In this document: in pieces, positions 1-19,953 of the stretch
How the letters are laid out: every line of letters begins with the position of its first letter
Position numbering within the stretch: the first letter of the stretch is position 1
Assembly: GCF_019634775.1 (NCBI RefSeq)
Contig: NZ_JAHCAS010000001.1
Span: 1,742,894 to 1,806,893, forward strand
Source of the DNA: Dokdonella sp.
Lineage (GTDB): Bacteria > Pseudomonadota > Gammaproteobacteria > Xanthomonadales > Rhodanobacteraceae
Direction of reading: 5' to 3'
Length of the DNA stretch: 64,000 nt
The notes under the pieces: generated by a model
The model's database searches: none
What the model was told of the DNA's origin: nothing
What the model saw: the letters and a program-made list of their open reading frames with translations, nothing else
Position numbers and translations under genes: made by a program

Positions 1-245
1 CAGTCAAGAACGCGAAGGCGGGTCAGGTGCGTTTCCGCAACGACAAGGCCGGCATCATCCACTGCACGATCGGCAAGGTGAATTTCGAGGCCAGCGCGCT
101 CAGCGAGAACCTCGGCGCCCTGTTGGCCGACCTCGTCAAGGCGAAGCCCGCCGCGGCAAAGGGCGTGTTCGTGCAGAAGGTGTCGCTGTCGAGCACGATG
201 GGCGTCGGCGTGGCGATCGATCCGTCGAGCCTGCCGCTCAAGTAA
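1..245 (+). CDS. rplA: 50S ribosomal protein L1, 3' end (partial)
   Basis: This is the C-terminal part (about 80 residues) of ribosomal protein L1. The reading frame is open from the window edge, begins [15 protein letters not shown], contains the family signature [10 protein letters not shown] and ends at TAA (243-245). L1 forms the mobile L1 stalk of the 50S subunit near the E site and, in the family, represses its own rplKA mRNA. The order rplA, rplJ, rplL, rpoB, rpoC is the classical bacterial one, so identity is secure although the start lies outside the window. Confidence 0.95.
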   Translation, partial: VKNAKAGQVRFRNDKAGIIHCTIGKVNFEASALSENLGALLADLVKAKPAAAKGVFVQKVSLSSTMGVGVAIDPSSLPLK

Positions 246-694
246 GTATTTCCACGGTCGGCTGCCGCGTGCAGCCGGTCGGTCGATTTTGAGGGCATCG
301 CCCGGCCGGAAACGGCTGGGCGACCGCCGTCAAAGACCGCAGGCGGCCAGCACCGCCGGGTCGGGACGCATGGATGCTGTTTCCTGCGAAGGATGATCCC
401 GATCCGTCGGCAAGGCCTCAAAACAGCCAGCCTGCGCAGATGGTGCCCCTGCTGGACGTTCTCTGTTTCAGGTCGCTGGACAGATCGGTCAGAAAGGCCA
501 CCGCCGGGACGTATCGACGTCCCCGGCTCCCAGGACGGGAACCGACCAGGACCGCAAGCGGCAGGAGCCGCGAGCGGAATCGAGAGGCAGGGATTCGAGG
601 TTCGGAAAGGTGGTTCGCGGAAGCGCTTGAGTTCGAGCTCTCCGCTGGTCACCCGCCGCGAATCACGGGCCCCCGCTCTAACGAAGGAGTGCCA
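246..694 (+). promoter_or_regulatory. rplJ leader, probable L10 autoregulatory region
   Basis: This 449-base non-coding stretch lies between rplA and rplJ. It holds at least two good hairpins: 506-512 with 517-523 (GGGACGT, loop ATCG) and 558-562 with 567-571 (GCGGC, loop AGGA). In many bacteria the rplJ leader binds L10-(L12)4 and represses translation. The position and length fit that role, but I cannot confirm the kink-turn core by eye. ORFs readable here, including an N-terminal extension in the rplJ frame, look like chance. I see no convincing promoter. Confidence 0.5.
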
Positions 695-1216
695 ATGGCT
701 CTCAATCTGTCCCAGAAGAAAGAAGTCGTCGCCGAATTGTCCGGCGTCGCGGGCACGGCCCACTCCCTGATCGCAGCCGAGTATGCAGGCACCACGGTCG
801 AGCAGTTGACCGCGATGCGCAGGAAGGCACGCGAAACCGGCGTCTACCTGCGTGTCGTCAAGAACACGCTCGCCTCGCGTGCCGTCGCCGGCACCGAGTT
901 CGAGTGCGTGCAAGACTCGCTCGTCGGTCCGCTGCTGTATGCGTTCTCGACCGAGGAGCCCGGCGCAGCCGGCCGCCTCATCAAGGAGTTCGCCAAGTCG
1001 AACGACAAGCTGAAGCCGAAGGTCGTCGCCGTCGGCGGCCAGCAGTACCCGGCCAGCCATGTCGACGTGCTTGCCGCGCTGCCGACCCGCGATCAGGCGC
1101 TGGCCATGCTGGCCCGTGTGCTCGCCGAACCCGCCGCGATGTTCGCACGCGCGGTCAAGGCGGTCGCCGACAAGCAGGGCGGTGGCGATGTCCCCGCTGC
1201 TGCCGAAACGGCGTGA
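695..1216 (+). CDS. rplJ: 50S ribosomal protein L10
   Basis: L10 anchors the L12 dimers to 23S rRNA to form the L12 stalk that recruits translation factors. The 173-residue product begins [17 protein letters not shown], typical of proteobacterial L10, and has the conserved [11 protein letters not shown] segment (about residues 52-62). The ATG at 695 is preceded by a strong GAAGGAG ribosome-binding site (683-689). The frame stays open far upstream, but that part has no L10 similarity and lies in the leader. rplL follows after 62 bases, as expected for co-transcription. Confidence 0.97.
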   Translation: MALNLSQKKEVVAELSGVAGTAHSLIAAEYAGTTVEQLTAMRRKARETGVYLRVVKNTLASRAVAGTEFECVQDSLVGPLLYAFSTEEPGAAGRLIKEFAKSNDKLKPKVVAVGGQQYPASHVDVLAALPTRDQALAMLARVLAEPAAMFARAVKAVADKQGGGDVPAAAETA

Positions 1217-1278
1217 CGCCCGACCCGGCGACGATCCACAGAATCCCATCCAGTCAAACATTCAGAAGGTAAACATCA

Positions 1279-1650
1279 ATGTCTCTGTCGAACGATCAGA
1301 TTGTCGACGCGATCGCCGCGAAGTCGCTCATGGAAGTGATGGAGTTGGTCAAGGCCATCGAGGAAAAGTTCGGCGTGTCCGCCGCCGCCCCGGTTGCCGT
1401 GGCGGCCGGTCCGGCCGCTGCCGCCGCTCCGGCCGAGGAGCAGACCGAGTTCACCATCGTGCTGAAGAGCGCGGGTGACAAGAAGGTCGACGTGATCAAG
1501 GCGGTCCGTGCGATCACCGGCCTCGGTCTCAAGGAAGCCAAGGACCTCACCGAAGCGGGTGGTGTCCTCAAGGAAGGCGTGTCGAAGGACGAGGCTGCGA
1601 ACTTCAAGAAGGATCTCGAAGCCGCCGGCGCCACTGTCGAGGTCAAGTGA
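1279..1650 (+). CDS. rplL: 50S ribosomal protein L7/L12
   Basis: This is the acidic stalk protein (123 residues) that binds EF-G, EF-Tu and IF2 as dimers on L10. The layout is canonical: an N-terminal dimerisation helix ([20 protein letters not shown]), an Ala/Pro-rich hinge (about residues 35-52) and a C-terminal domain with [14 protein letters not shown] and [12 protein letters not shown] motifs. An AGAAGG site (1264-1269) precedes the ATG. A 302-base gap with an attenuator hairpin separates it from rpoB. Confidence 0.97.
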   Translation: MSLSNDQIVDAIAAKSLMEVMELVKAIEEKFGVSAAAPVAVAAGPAAAAAPAEEQTEFTIVLKSAGDKKVDVIKAVRAITGLGLKEAKDLTEAGGVLKEGVSKDEAANFKKDLEAAGATVEVK

Positions 1651-1662
1651 CTTCAGGATGAA

Positions 1663-1754
1663 GTCATCCCGGACAGCCCACGGACGGGCGGCGATCCGGG
1701 GTCCAGCGCCTGCATCGATGCAGTACGCCGGGCTCCGTCCATCGCCGGAATGAC
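1663..1754. repeat. Dispersed imperfect palindrome between rplL and rpoB
   Basis: This 92-base element has ends that are inverted repeats: GTCATCCCGG at 1663-1672 against CCGGAATGAC at 1745-1754. Its inner parts also pair loosely (GATCCGGGGTCCAG, GGACGG/CCGTCC). Elements with GTCATYCCGG ends are widespread intergenic repeats in proteobacteria. It would fold in the rplL-rpoB transcript. Assignment to a named family is not possible by eye. Confidence 0.5.
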
Positions 1755-1760
1755 GCCAAG

Positions 1761-1788
1761 AAGCCTGGGGGTGCAAACCCCCGGGCTT
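1761..1788 (+). terminator. Partial terminator (attenuator) between rplL and rpoB
   Basis: A 12-bp stem (1761-1772 with 1777-1788) is closed by a GCAA tetraloop, and every position pairs if one G-U is allowed. Only CTTTG follows rather than a long T-run, so termination should be incomplete. In Escherichia coli an attenuator at this place lowers rpoBC transcription relative to rplJL. The same role is inferred here from position and structure. Confidence 0.75.
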
Positions 1789-1803
1789 TGTCCGTTGCAG
1801 CAA

Positions 1804-1893
1804 CGGGATTGGTGATTGGCGATACGGGATTCGCAAGAGCAGGCAAAGCCGCCGGTTCCTGACGAATTCCGAATCCCCAATCCCGAATCCCGG
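1804..1893. repeat. GGGATT-type inverted repeat upstream of rpoB
   Basis: The left arm (1804-1832, rich in GATTGG and GGGATTCG) faces a right arm (1862-1893) with CCGAATCCCCAATCCCGAAT. The arms are imperfect inverted repeats of short GGGATT/AATCCC units. Similar elements lie at 13769-13840 and 22024-22101, each filling a gap in the ribosomal operons. Function is unknown. Confidence 0.55.
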
Positions 1894-1952
1894 CATTTCA
1901 AACCCCGGCTGGCGTCCCCCGCGCTGGCCAAGCTCCGAGGCGGTACCCCACG

Positions 1953-6113
<4,161 letters not shown>

Positions 6114-6139
6114 TCGGCTGCTGAGCACAGGAGAACCCC

Positions 6140-10348
<4,209 letters not shown>

Positions 10349-10460
10349 TCGTCGACCCGGTCGCATCGGTTGCCTGCTTGATTCGACCGCACATCGAAAC
10401 GGGGCGCATGGAGCGCCTCGTGTTCGGGCGACAGGCGCGAACGCTGGCGACGCCGTCGTG

Positions 10461-10490
10461 TTGACGGCTTCGCCGCGCGCTCGTTAAAAT
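10461..10490 (+). promoter_or_regulatory. Predicted sigma70 promoter of the str operon
   Basis: TTGACG (10461-10466) and TAAAAT (10485-10490) are separated by 18 bases, close to the sigma70 consensus. The expected start is near 10497, 55 bases before rpsL. The same TTGACGG hexamer context and spacing recur before rpsJ (15224-15253). A short ORF (10408-10464, GTG-free, ATG start, 18 codons) ends on the -35 box but has no strong ribosome site. Confidence 0.7.
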
Positions 10491-10500
10491 TCCGCTTCTG

Positions 10501-10530
10501 GGCAGGCCGGGTTTACTCGGCCTGTCTTTT
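10501..10530 (+). terminator. Hairpin plus T-run at the 5' end of the rpsL transcript
   Basis: A 9-bp stem (10501-10509 with 10518-10526, one G-U) has an eight-base GGTTTACT loop and is followed by a T-rich stretch ending at 10530. It can terminate read-through from rpoC. It also begins only 11 bases after the -10 box of the str promoter, so it would be the first structure in the str mRNA. A hairpin with the same loop length and similar loop sequence sits identically before rpsJ. Confidence 0.65.
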
Positions 10531-10551
10531 GTTTCTCAGGGCCCTATACAC

Positions 10552-10926
10552 ATGGCAACGATCAACCAGCTGGTGCGCAAGCCGCGCAACCCGAAGTCCT
10601 ACAAGAGCGCCTCGCCGGCACTGCAGGATTGTCCTCAGCGTCGCGGCGTTTGTACGCGTGTCTACACGACCACGCCGAAGAAGCCGAACTCGGCCCTGCG
10701 CAAGGTGGCCAAGGTTCGGTTGACCAACGGCTTCGAGGTCATCAGCTATATCGGTGGCGAAGGCCACAACCTGCAGGAGCACTCGGTTGTGCTGATTCGC
10801 GGCGGTCGCGTCAAGGACTTGCCGGGCGTGCGCTACCACACGGTGCGTGGCAGCCTCGATGCCGCCGGCGTGACCAAGCGCCGCCAGAGCCGTTCCAAGT
10901 ATGGGGCCAAGCGCCCGAAGGGCTGA
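10552..10926 (+). CDS. rpsL: 30S ribosomal protein S12
   Basis: S12 is part of the decoding centre of the 30S subunit (124 residues). The motif [18 protein letters not shown] carries K43. The motif [16 protein letters not shown] carries K88 and D89, the latter being the RimO methylthiolation site in other bacteria. Both lysines are the streptomycin-sensitive residues. ATG 10552 is the first start after the leader hairpin. This is the first gene of the str operon, with rpsG 79 bases on. Confidence 0.98.
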   Translation: MATINQLVRKPRNPKSYKSASPALQDCPQRRGVCTRVYTTTPKKPNSALRKVAKVRLTNGFEVISYIGGEGHNLQEHSVVLIRGGRVKDLPGVRYHTVRGSLDAAGVTKRRQSRSKYGAKRPKG

Positions 10927-11005
10927 TCTGGCCCGCACTACATCGACAGGCGCTTCGGCGTTTGAGTATCAAGCGGCCCCGGTGCCGCACTATTGAGAAG
11001 AACCC

Positions 11006-11473
11006 ATGTCCCGCAAAGGCAATACCCCTACCCGCGAACTGCTGCCCGATCCCAAGCACGGCAGCGACGTCATCGCCCGTTTCATCAACATGGTGATGCA
11101 GAGCGGCAAGAAGTCCGTCGCCGAGAAGATCGTCTACGGCGCGCTTGAGCAGATCGGCCAGAAGCATGCCGAGCCGGTCGCCCTCGTCGAGAAGGCGCTC
11201 AACAACGTGGCCCCGGCGGTCGAGGTGAAGTCCCGTCGCGTTGGTGGTGCCACGTATCAGGTTCCGGTCGAGGTTCGCTCGACCCGTCGCATCGCCCTGG
11301 CCATGCGCTGGCTCATCGACGCCGCGCGCAAGCGGGGTGAGAACACGATGCCGCGCAAGCTTGCGGCCGAGCTGCTCGACGCGGCAGAGAGCCGTGGCGG
11401 CGCGGTCAAGAAGCGCGAAGAAACGCACCGCATGGCGGAAGCCAACAAGGCGTTCTCGCACTACCGCTGGTAA
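11006..11473 (+). CDS. rpsG: 30S ribosomal protein S7
   Basis: S7 is a primary 16S rRNA binder that organises the 30S head, and in E. coli it represses the str mRNA. The 155-residue protein starts [20 protein letters not shown] and has the conserved [21 protein letters not shown] tail region. The start has an AGAAG site (10995-10999). Its stop codon abuts directly the first of three tandem repeat copies that fill the gap to fusA. Confidence 0.97.
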   Translation: MSRKGNTPTRELLPDPKHGSDVIARFINMVMQSGKKSVAEKIVYGALEQIGQKHAEPVALVEKALNNVAPAVEVKSRRVGGATYQVPVEVRSTRRIALAMRWLIDAARKRGENTMPRKLAAELLDAAESRGGAVKKREETHRMAEANKAFSHYRW

Positions 11474-11676
11474 GCCGAAGAGTGCGGTCAGGACGACCGC
11501 TTTTTGATCTTCGCGTTCAGGGACGAGCGCAAAGGCGAAGCCGAAGAGTGCGGCCAGGACGACCGCTTTTTGATCTTCGCGTTCAGGGACGAGCGCAAAG
11601 GCGAACCCGAAGAGTGCGGCCAGGACGACCGCTTTTTGATCTTCGCGTTCAGGGACGAACGCAAAGGCAAACCCGA
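11474..11676 (+). repeat. Three 66-bp tandem repeats with twin hairpins, rpsG-fusA gap
   Basis: Copies start at 11474, 11540 and 11606, with a five-base remnant at 11672-11676. Each copy holds hairpin 1 (first copy 11484-11500, GCGGTC/GACCGC), then TTTTTGATCTTC, then an 18-base hairpin 2 (11513-11530). Hairpin 1 plus T5 looks like a small rho-independent terminator in each copy. The end of the last copy (AAAGG, 11663-11667) may serve as the fusA ribosome site. The spacer GAAGATCAAAAA (reverse strand) recurs exactly in the rpsK-rpsD gap. Confidence 0.9.
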
Positions 11677-11677
11677 T

Positions 11678-13768
<2,091 letters not shown>

Positions 13769-13840
13769 GATTCGGGATGGGGGATTCACTCACGGCGGCC
13801 CCCCGACACCCCGATATCGAACCCCCAATCCCCTCAATCC
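13769..13840. repeat. GGGATT-type inverted repeat between fusA and tuf
   Basis: The left arm (13769-13787, GATTCGGGATGGGGGATTC) and the right arm (13816-13840, with CGAACCCCCAATCCCC) are imperfect inverted repeats. They fill nearly the whole fusA-tuf gap. The tuf ribosome site TGGAG (13841-13845) follows at once. It belongs with the elements at 1804-1893 and 22024-22101. Confidence 0.5.
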
Positions 13841-13851
13841 TGGAGTTCAAG

Positions 13852-15042
<1,191 letters not shown>

Positions 15043-15063
15043 TACGGAACGGGATCGGCAATG

Positions 15064-15091
15064 GCGGCAGCGAAGTACGCTTCGCTGCCGC
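15064..15091 (+). terminator. Strong hairpin after tuf
   Basis: A perfect 12-bp stem (15064-15075 with 15080-15091) is closed by a TACG tetraloop, 21 bases after the tuf stop. No T-run follows, so it may protect the mRNA 3' end or be a factor-assisted terminator rather than a classical intrinsic one. Confidence 0.6.
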
Positions 15092-15107
15092 ATGATTCCG
15101 ACGCCTG

Positions 15108-15136
15108 TTCACATTTTTCCGCCGGGTGTGTACAAT
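15108..15136 (+). promoter_or_regulatory. Predicted upstream S10-operon promoter (P1)
   Basis: TTCACA (15108-15113), a 17-base spacer and TACAAT (15131-15136) form a good sigma70-type promoter. The expected start is near 15143. Its transcript would quickly meet an excellent Shine-Dalgarno (AAAGGAGG, 15152-15159) and the small ORF at 15168-15227. Confidence 0.6.
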
Positions 15137-15167
15137 GCCCGGCTCACAGCGAAAGGAGGCACAGGAG

Positions 15168-15227
15168 GTGCTTCGTGTTCGCGGGACAAGGAAGCGCGTG
15201 CCGACTCGTCATCGTCAATGCTGTTGA
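15168..15227 (+). CDS. Possible S10-operon leader peptide, 19 residues
   Basis: A GTG start at 15168 lies eight bases after AAAGGAGG, one of the best ribosome-binding sites in the window. The ORF encodes 19 residues starting MLRVRGTRKR and ending QCC, with seven Arg, one Lys and one His. Its TGA (15225-15227) lies inside the -35 box of the downstream promoter P2, and a hairpin with T-run starts 37 bases later. That arrangement would suit a leader peptide coupled to attenuation. No such peptide is known to me, and a chance ORF is quite possible. Confidence 0.3.
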   Translation: MLRVRGTRKRVPTRHRQCC

Positions 15228-15253
15228 CGGTCTCGTTCGGCGCGTATTACACT
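15224..15253 (+). promoter_or_regulatory. Predicted main S10-operon promoter (P2)
   Basis: TTGACG (15224-15229) and TACACT (15248-15253) lie 18 bases apart, the same -35 sequence and spacing as the str promoter. An alternative -10, TATTAC (15245-15250), would give a short 15-base spacer. The expected start is about 15260, four bases before the leader hairpin. Confidence 0.6.
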
Positions 15254-15263
15254 CTTCCGTCTA

Positions 15264-15296
15264 GGCGAGCCGGGTGACTGGCTCGCCTGGTTTTTT
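15264..15296 (+). terminator. Hairpin with T6 run at the 5' end of the S10 transcript
   Basis: A perfect 8-bp stem (GGCGAGCC 15264-15271 with GGCTCGCC 15280-15287) and eight-base GGGTGACT loop are followed by TGGTTTTTT to 15296. It is a textbook intrinsic terminator, yet it lies between the S10 promoter(s) and rpsJ. It should therefore act as an attenuator or a 5' stabilising structure, and it also stops read-through from tuf. It parallels 10501-10530. Confidence 0.75.
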
Positions 15297-15367
15297 GGTT
15301 CAAACGTTTTTCGGGGGTCGACCACGGAGTCCGATCCCGTCGCTCTTTTCATCCAGGAATCACCGCA

Positions 15368-15679
15368 ATGGCTGACCAGAAGATCCGCATCAGGCTCAAG
15401 GCGTTCGACCATCGCCTGATCGATCGCTCGGCGAGCGAGATCGTCGAGACCGCGAAGCGCACGGGTGCGCAGGTGCGCGGACCGATTCCGCTTCCTACGA
15501 AGATCGAGCGCTACACCATCCTGGTGTCGCCGCACGCCGACAAGGATGCCCGTGACCAGTACGAGACGCGTGTGCACAAGCGCGTGCTGGACATCGTGGA
15601 TCCCAACGACAAGACCGTGGATGCCCTCATGAAGCTCGACCTGGCCGCCGGTGTCGACGTCCAGATCAAGCTCTACTGA
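15368..15679 (+). CDS. rpsJ: 30S ribosomal protein S10 (NusE)
   Basis: S10 (103 residues) is a 30S head protein and, as NusE, a partner of NusB/NusG in antitermination. The start [19 protein letters not shown], the [14 protein letters not shown] segment and [16 protein letters not shown] are diagnostic. CAGGAATCACCGC precedes the ATG. It is the first gene of an unbroken S10 operon whose 5' leader carries the promoter and hairpin described above. Confidence 0.98.
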   Translation: MADQKIRIRLKAFDHRLIDRSASEIVETAKRTGAQVRGPIPLPTKIERYTILVSPHADKDARDQYETRVHKRVLDIVDPNDKTVDALMKLDLAAGVDVQIKLY

Positions 15680-15705
15680 CCAGCGGCCCGCGACAGGAAA
15701 CGACG

Positions 15706-16347
15706 ATGAGTATCGGATTGGTAGGCCGCAAGTGCGGCATGAGCCGGGTCTTCACTGACGACGGCCGTTCGGTGCCGGTGACGCTGATTGAGGCGACGCC
15801 GAACCGGGTCACTCAGGTGAAGACGACGGAAACCGACGGCTATAACGCCGTCCAGGTCACGGCCGGCGCGAAGCGCGCGGCGCTGATCAACAAGCCGCTG
15901 GCTGGCCACTACGCCAAGGCCAAGGTCGAAGCGGGTCGTGGCTTGTGGGAGTTCCGCCTCGAGGCGGCCGATGTGGCCAAGTACGTTGTCGGTGGCGAGA
16001 TCAAGGCCGACGAGGTGTTCTCGGTCGGTCAGGCCGTCGACGTCGCGGGCGTGAGCAAGGGCAAGGGCTTCCAGGGCACGATCAAGCGCCACAACTTCAC
16101 GATGGGCGACGCCACGCACGGCAATTCGCTTTCGCATCGCGCGCCGGGCTCCATCGGCCAGCGCCAGACTCCGGGTCGAGTGTTCCCGGGCAAGAAGATG
16201 GCTGGCCACATGGGTGCCGTGCGTCGTTCCTCGATGAACCTCGAGGTCGTGCGCATCGACAGCGAGCGCCACCTGATCGCCGTCAAGGGGTCGGTGCCGG
16301 GCGCTCCGGGCGGCAACGTCATCATCCGTCCCGCGGTCAAGGCCTGA
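15706..16347 (+). CDS. rplC: 50S ribosomal protein L3
   Basis: L3 is a core 50S assembly protein reaching the peptidyl-transferase centre. The 213-residue product begins [20 protein letters not shown] and has [20 protein letters not shown] and the loop region [20 protein letters not shown] with the conserved Gln that PrmB methylates in E. coli. A CAGGAAACGACG site precedes ATG 15706. rplD starts 11 bases after its stop. Confidence 0.97.
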   Translation: MSIGLVGRKCGMSRVFTDDGRSVPVTLIEATPNRVTQVKTTETDGYNAVQVTAGAKRAALINKPLAGHYAKAKVEAGRGLWEFRLEAADVAKYVVGGEIKADEVFSVGQAVDVAGVSKGKGFQGTIKRHNFTMGDATHGNSLSHRAPGSIGQRQTPGRVFPGKKMAGHMGAVRRSSMNLEVVRIDSERHLIAVKGSVPGAPGGNVIIRPAVKA

Positions 16348-16358
16348 GGAGCGACGCC

Positions 16359-16961
16359 ATGGAAATCAACGTCATTGGCGCCAAGCCGGTCAACGTTTCG
16401 GAGGCCGTGTTTGGCCAGGAGTTCCGCCAAGATCTCGTGCATCAGGTCGTGGTCTCGTACCGCAACGCTGGGCGCGCCGGAACGAAGGCGCAGAAGTCGC
16501 GTTCAGACCTGTCCGGTACGACCAAGAAGTTCAAGAAGCAGAAGGGCGGCGGTGCGCGCCACGGCGACTACCGTTCCCCGATCTTTGTCGGTGGCGGCGT
16601 GAGTTTCGCCGCGCGCCCGCGCAGCTTCGCACAGAAGGTCAACCGCAAGATGTATCGCGGTGCGTTCGCGTCGATCCTTTCCGAACTGAACCGCCAGGGT
16701 CGCCTGCGCCTGGTCGAATCCTTTGGCATCGATCAGCCGAAGACCAAGGCGCTGGTTGGCAAGCTCGCTGCGCTCGAGGCGACGGGGCGTACCGTGCTCG
16801 TGGCCGAGAATGCCCCCGAAGCGCTTTACCTGGCTGCGCGCAACGTGCCGTACGTGCATGTGGTCGATGCCGCCGCGCTCGATCCGGTCAGCCTCGTCGG
16901 TGCGGATCACGTGCTCATGACCGTCGAGTCGGTCAAGAAGATCGAGGAGTGGCTGGCGTGA
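16359..16961 (+). CDS. rplD: 50S ribosomal protein L4
   Basis: L4 (200 residues) lines the exit tunnel and in E. coli also autoregulates the S10 operon at the leader RNA. The start [20 protein letters not shown] follows a GAGGAG site (16346-16351), and the loop [20 protein letters not shown] enters the tunnel. Upstream in-frame codons belong to rplC in another frame and were excluded. The leader hairpin before rpsJ is a natural candidate target for such control, which is inference only. Confidence 0.97.
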   Translation: MEINVIGAKPVNVSEAVFGQEFRQDLVHQVVVSYRNAGRAGTKAQKSRSDLSGTTKKFKKQKGGGARHGDYRSPIFVGGGVSFAARPRSFAQKVNRKMYRGAFASILSELNRQGRLRLVESFGIDQPKTKALVGKLAALEATGRTVLVAENAPEALYLAARNVPYVHVVDAAALDPVSLVGADHVLMTVESVKKIEEWLA

Positions 16962-17248
16962 AAGAGAATCTCTACAGCGTTCTGCGTGCGCCGCTGATCT
17001 CCGAGAAGACGGCGCGTTTGCAGGAAACCAACCAGTACGTGTTCGAGGTGTCGCAGGGCGCCACCAAGGCCGATGTCAAGGCGGCCATCGAGCAGCTGTT
17101 CAACGTCCAGGTCAAAGCCGTGAACGTGGTCAACCTGCGTGGCAAGACCAAGGCGTTTCGTCAGCGCATCGGCACGCGTGGTGGCAGTCGCAAGGCGTAC
17201 GTCCGCCTCGGCGAAGGCCAGTCCATCGACGTGATGGCCAAGGCCTAA
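16958..17248 (+). CDS. rplW: 50S ribosomal protein L23
   Basis: L23 lies at the tunnel exit and docks trigger factor and SRP. The 96-residue reading from GTG 16958 ([20 protein letters not shown]) overlaps the rplD stop by four bases (GTGA) and has GAGGAG (16944-16949) at ideal distance. A GTG at 16949 would add three residues but has no ribosome site. The segment [20 protein letters not shown] is characteristic. Confidence 0.95.
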   Translation: MKENLYSVLRAPLISEKTARLQETNQYVFEVSQGATKADVKAAIEQLFNVQVKAVNVVNLRGKTKAFRQRIGTRGGSRKAYVRLGEGQSIDVMAKA

Positions 17249-17293
17249 GGTGGCTGCGGGTGCTCCGGCACCTGCGGAATCAGGAAAACAGAC

Positions 17294-18121
17294 ATGGCAC
17301 TGATCACTCTCAAACCCACTTCGGCAGGACGCCGCTCGGCGGTGCGCGTTTCGACGCCCGGCCTGCACAAGGGTTCGCCCTATGCGCCGCTGACCGAGTC
17401 GCAGACCAAGACCGGCGGTCGCAATCACTACGGTCGCATCACCACGCGCCACAAGGGCGGTGGTTCGAAGCAGCACTACCGCATCATCGACTTCAAGCGT
17501 GACAAGGAAGGCATCGCCTGCCGCATCGAGCGCCTCGAGTACGACCCGAACCGCACCGCGCACATCGCACTGTTGCTGTATGTGGATGGTGAGCGGCGCT
17601 ACATCATCGCACCCAAGGGCGCGCAGGTCGGCGACCAGCTCATGGCCGGGCGCGAGGCGCCGATCAAGGTCGGCAATGCGCTTCCGTTGCGCAACATCCC
17701 GATCGGCTCGACCGTGCACTGCATTGAGATGAAGCCGGGCAAGGGCGCTCAGCTTGCGCGTGCCGCCGGCGCCTCTGCGCAGCTCGTCGCTCGTGAGCAG
17801 GGCCATGCAACGCTGCGCCTGCGTTCGGGCGAGATGCGCAAGGTTCCAGTCGAGTGCCGCGCGACGATCGGCGAGGTCGGCAACAGTGAGCACAGCCTCG
17901 AGAAGCTCGGCAAGGCCGGCGCCAGCCGCTGGCGTGGCGTGCGTCCGACCGTTCGCGGCGCGGCCATGAACCCCGTCGACCATCCGCACGGTGGTGGCGA
18001 GGCGAAGGCCGGCCAGGGCAACCCGCATCCGGTATCGCCGTGGGGCATGCCGACCAAGGGTTACAAGACGCGCAAGAACAAGCGGACCAACCAGTTCATC
18101 GTGCGCGATCGCAGAGGCTAA
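17294..18121 (+). CDS. rplB: 50S ribosomal protein L2
   Basis: L2 (275 residues) is essential for subunit association and peptidyl-transferase assembly. It starts [20 protein letters not shown] and has the signature [20 protein letters not shown] near its end, including the conserved histidine of that motif. The protein ends [15 protein letters not shown]. Its start follows a CAGGAAAACAGAC stretch. It is seven genes upstream of rplN in the standard order. Confidence 0.98.
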   Translation: MALITLKPTSAGRRSAVRVSTPGLHKGSPYAPLTESQTKTGGRNHYGRITTRHKGGGSKQHYRIIDFKRDKEGIACRIERLEYDPNRTAHIALLLYVDGERRYIIAPKGAQVGDQLMAGREAPIKVGNALPLRNIPIGSTVHCIEMKPGKGAQLARAAGASAQLVAREQGHATLRLRSGEMRKVPVECRATIGEVGNSEHSLEKLGKAGASRWRGVRPTVRGAAMNPVDHPHGGGEAKAGQGNPHPVSPWGMPTKGYKTRKNKRTNQFIVRDRRG

Positions 18122-18184
18122 ATTGAATTGTCCGGCCCGGATGGCCGGTCCTTCCGGGTCAGGACGACCCATGAGGAAAACACC

Positions 18185-18469
18185 ATGGCTCGTTCACTGA
18201 AGAAAGGCCCGTTCATCGACCACCATCTCCTGAAGAAGGTGGAGAGTGCGTCGGCGTCCAACAACAAGCGTCCGATCAAGACTTGGTCGCGCCGTTCCAT
18301 GATCTCGCCGGAAATGGTCGGGCTCACGCTCGCCATCCACAACGGCCGTCAGCACGTGCCGGTGTTGGTCAATGAGAACATGGTCGGCCACAAGCTCGGC
18401 GAGTTCGCCGTGACCCGCACGTTCAAGGGTCACTCGGGCGACAAGAAAGCCGCAGACAAGAAGAAATAA
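18185..18469 (+). CDS. rpsS: 30S ribosomal protein S19
   Basis: S19 (94 residues) sits in the 30S head near S13. The ATG at 18185 ([20 protein letters not shown]) follows GAGGAAAACACC. A longer frame upstream from 18128 has no similarity and was rejected. The motifs [20 protein letters not shown] and [20 protein letters not shown] are typical. rplV begins 11 bases later. Confidence 0.97.
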   Translation: MARSLKKGPFIDHHLLKKVESASASNNKRPIKTWSRRSMISPEMVGLTLAIHNGRQHVPVLVNENMVGHKLGEFAVTRTFKGHSGDKKAADKKK

Positions 18470-18480
18470 GGAGCCCGCCC

Positions 18481-18810
18481 GTGGAAGCCAAAGCGATTCT
18501 GCGCAGCGCGCGCATCTCCGCCCAGAAGGTCCGCCTCGTCGCCGACCAGGTTCGTGGCATGGATGTCGGCAATGCGACCAACCTGCTGGCGTTCAGCAAC
18601 AAGAAGGCCGCGCATCTGGTCAAGAAGGTGTTGCTGTCGGCCATCGCCAACGCCGAGAACAACCTTGGCGCCGACGTCGACGAACTGAAGGTTGCGAAGA
18701 TCTTCGTCGATGACGGTCCGGTCCTGAAGCGCATGCATGCGCGCGCCAAGGGACGTGGTACCCGTATTTCCAAGCGCACCAGCCACATCACCGTGGTCGT
18801 GGGCGAGTAA
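18481..18810 (+). CDS. rplV: 50S ribosomal protein L22
   Basis: L22 (109 residues) forms part of the exit-tunnel constriction and is a macrolide-resistance locus in other bacteria. It begins at GTG 18481 ([20 protein letters not shown]) after AAGGAG (18469-18474). The beta-hairpin region near [20 protein letters not shown] is intact, with no visible deletion. Confidence 0.97.
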   Translation: MEAKAILRSARISAQKVRLVADQVRGMDVGNATNLLAFSNKKAAHLVKKVLLSAIANAENNLGADVDELKVAKIFVDDGPVLKRMHARAKGRGTRISKRTSHITVVVGE

Positions 18811-18822
18811 AGGACGCTAACG

Positions 18823-19536
18823 ATGGGTCATAAAGTCAATCCCACCGGCTTCCGCCTCGGCGTTTCGAAGGACTGGAACTCGAAGTGGTTTGCCAACAAG
18901 CGCGAGTTCGCCGGCTATCTGGTTGCCGACCTCAAGGTGCGCGAACTTCTGAAGAAGAAGCTCGCCCAGGCCGGCATTTCGAAGATCCAGATCGAACGCC
19001 CGGCCAAGTCCGCACGCGTCACGATCCATACTGCCCGCCCAGGTGTCGTCATCGGCAAGAAGGGCGAGGACATCGAGAAGCTGCGCAAGGAAGTCTCGCA
19101 GGTGATGGGTGTTCCAGCCCACATCAACGTGACGGAAGTGCGCAAGCCGGAACTCGACGCCCAGCTCGTCGCCGAGTCGATCGCCCAGCAGCTCGAGCGT
19201 CGCATCATGTTCCGTCGCGCAATGAAGCGCTCGGTGCAGAATGCCATGCGCCTTGGAGCGCTCGGTATCAAGATCAACGTCGGCGGCCGTCTCAACGGTG
19301 CTGAAATCGCCCGCTCCGAGTGGGCCCGCGAGGGTCGCGTGCCGCTGCACACGCTACGTGCGGACATCGACTACGGCGTCGCCGAAGCGAACACGACCTA
19401 TGGCGTCATCGGCGTCAAGGTGTGGATCTACAAGGGTGAGATCTTCGACCTCCACGCTGCCACCCAGGAAGCCAAGGTCGAGGCCGCCGAAGAGCGTGCG
19501 CCGCGCCGGGCTCCGGCGGCGAAGCAAGGAAACTAA
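18823..19536 (+). CDS. rpsC: 30S ribosomal protein S3
   Basis: S3 (237 residues) forms the mRNA entry site with S4 and S5. The start [20 protein letters not shown] is typical. A KH domain with [17 protein letters not shown] follows (about residues 70-90). The C-terminus is a short Ala/Arg-rich tail. It lies 12 bases after rplV with AAAGGACG upstream, and rplP starts three bases after its stop. Confidence 0.98.
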   Translation: MGHKVNPTGFRLGVSKDWNSKWFANKREFAGYLVADLKVRELLKKKLAQAGISKIQIERPAKSARVTIHTARPGVVIGKKGEDIEKLRKEVSQVMGVPAHINVTEVRKPELDAQLVAESIAQQLERRIMFRRAMKRSVQNAMRLGALGIKINVGGRLNGAEIARSEWAREGRVPLHTLRADIDYGVAEANTTYGVIGVKVWIYKGEIFDLHAATQEAKVEAAEERAPRRAPAAKQGN

Positions 19537-19539
19537 GCC

Positions 19540-19953
19540 ATGTTGCAACCGAAGCGAACCAAATACCGCAAGGTGCAGAAGGGCCGCAATCCGGGTCTGT
19601 CCTACGTCGCCACGAAGGTCAGCTTCGGTGCGTACGGCCTCAAGGCGACCACGCACGGACACCTGACTGCGCGCCAGATCGAGGCGGCTCGCCGCTGCAT
19701 CACGCGTTTCGTCAAGCGTGGCGGCAAGTTGTGGATCCGCGTATTCCCCGACAAGCCGATCACCAAGAAGCCGATCGAGGTCCGCATGGGCAACGGCAAG
19801 GGCAACGTCGAGTTGTGGGTGGCGCCGATCCAGCCGGGTCGCATGCTGTATGAAATCGAGGGCGTGGACGAGACCACCGCGCGCGAGGCGTTCCGCCTGG
19901 CCGCCGCGAAGCTGTCCGTGCAAACCCAGTTCGTAGCCAGAACGGTGCTGTGA
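19540..19953 (+). CDS. rplP: 50S ribosomal protein L16
   Basis: L16 (137 residues) binds near the A-site and is needed late in 50S assembly. It begins [20 protein letters not shown] and contains [20 protein letters not shown] with the arginine region hydroxylated by YcfD/RoxA in E. coli. AAGGAAACTAAGCC precedes its ATG. Its TGA overlaps the rpmC start by one base. Confidence 0.98.
   Translation: MLQPKRTKYRKVQKGRNPGLSYVATKVSFGAYGLKATTHGHLTARQIEAARRCITRFVKRGGKLWIRVFPDKPITKKPIEVRMGNGKGNVELWVAPIQPGRMLYEIEGVDETTAREAFRLAAAKLSVQTQFVARTVL

Noticed and set aside
374..694. N-terminal extension of L10
   Set aside because: The frame is open by chance in the leader. ATG 695 has a strong GAAGGAG site and gives normal L10 length.
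10408..10464. 18-codon ORF before rpsL as a counterpart of the S10 leader peptide
   Set aside because: The DNA similarity to the S10 leader is in a different frame and there is no strong ribosome site, so I do not call it a gene.
11504..11677. N-terminal extension of EF-G through the tandem repeats
   Set aside because: The extra residues are translated 66-bp repeats with no EF-G similarity. The family N-terminus begins at 11678.
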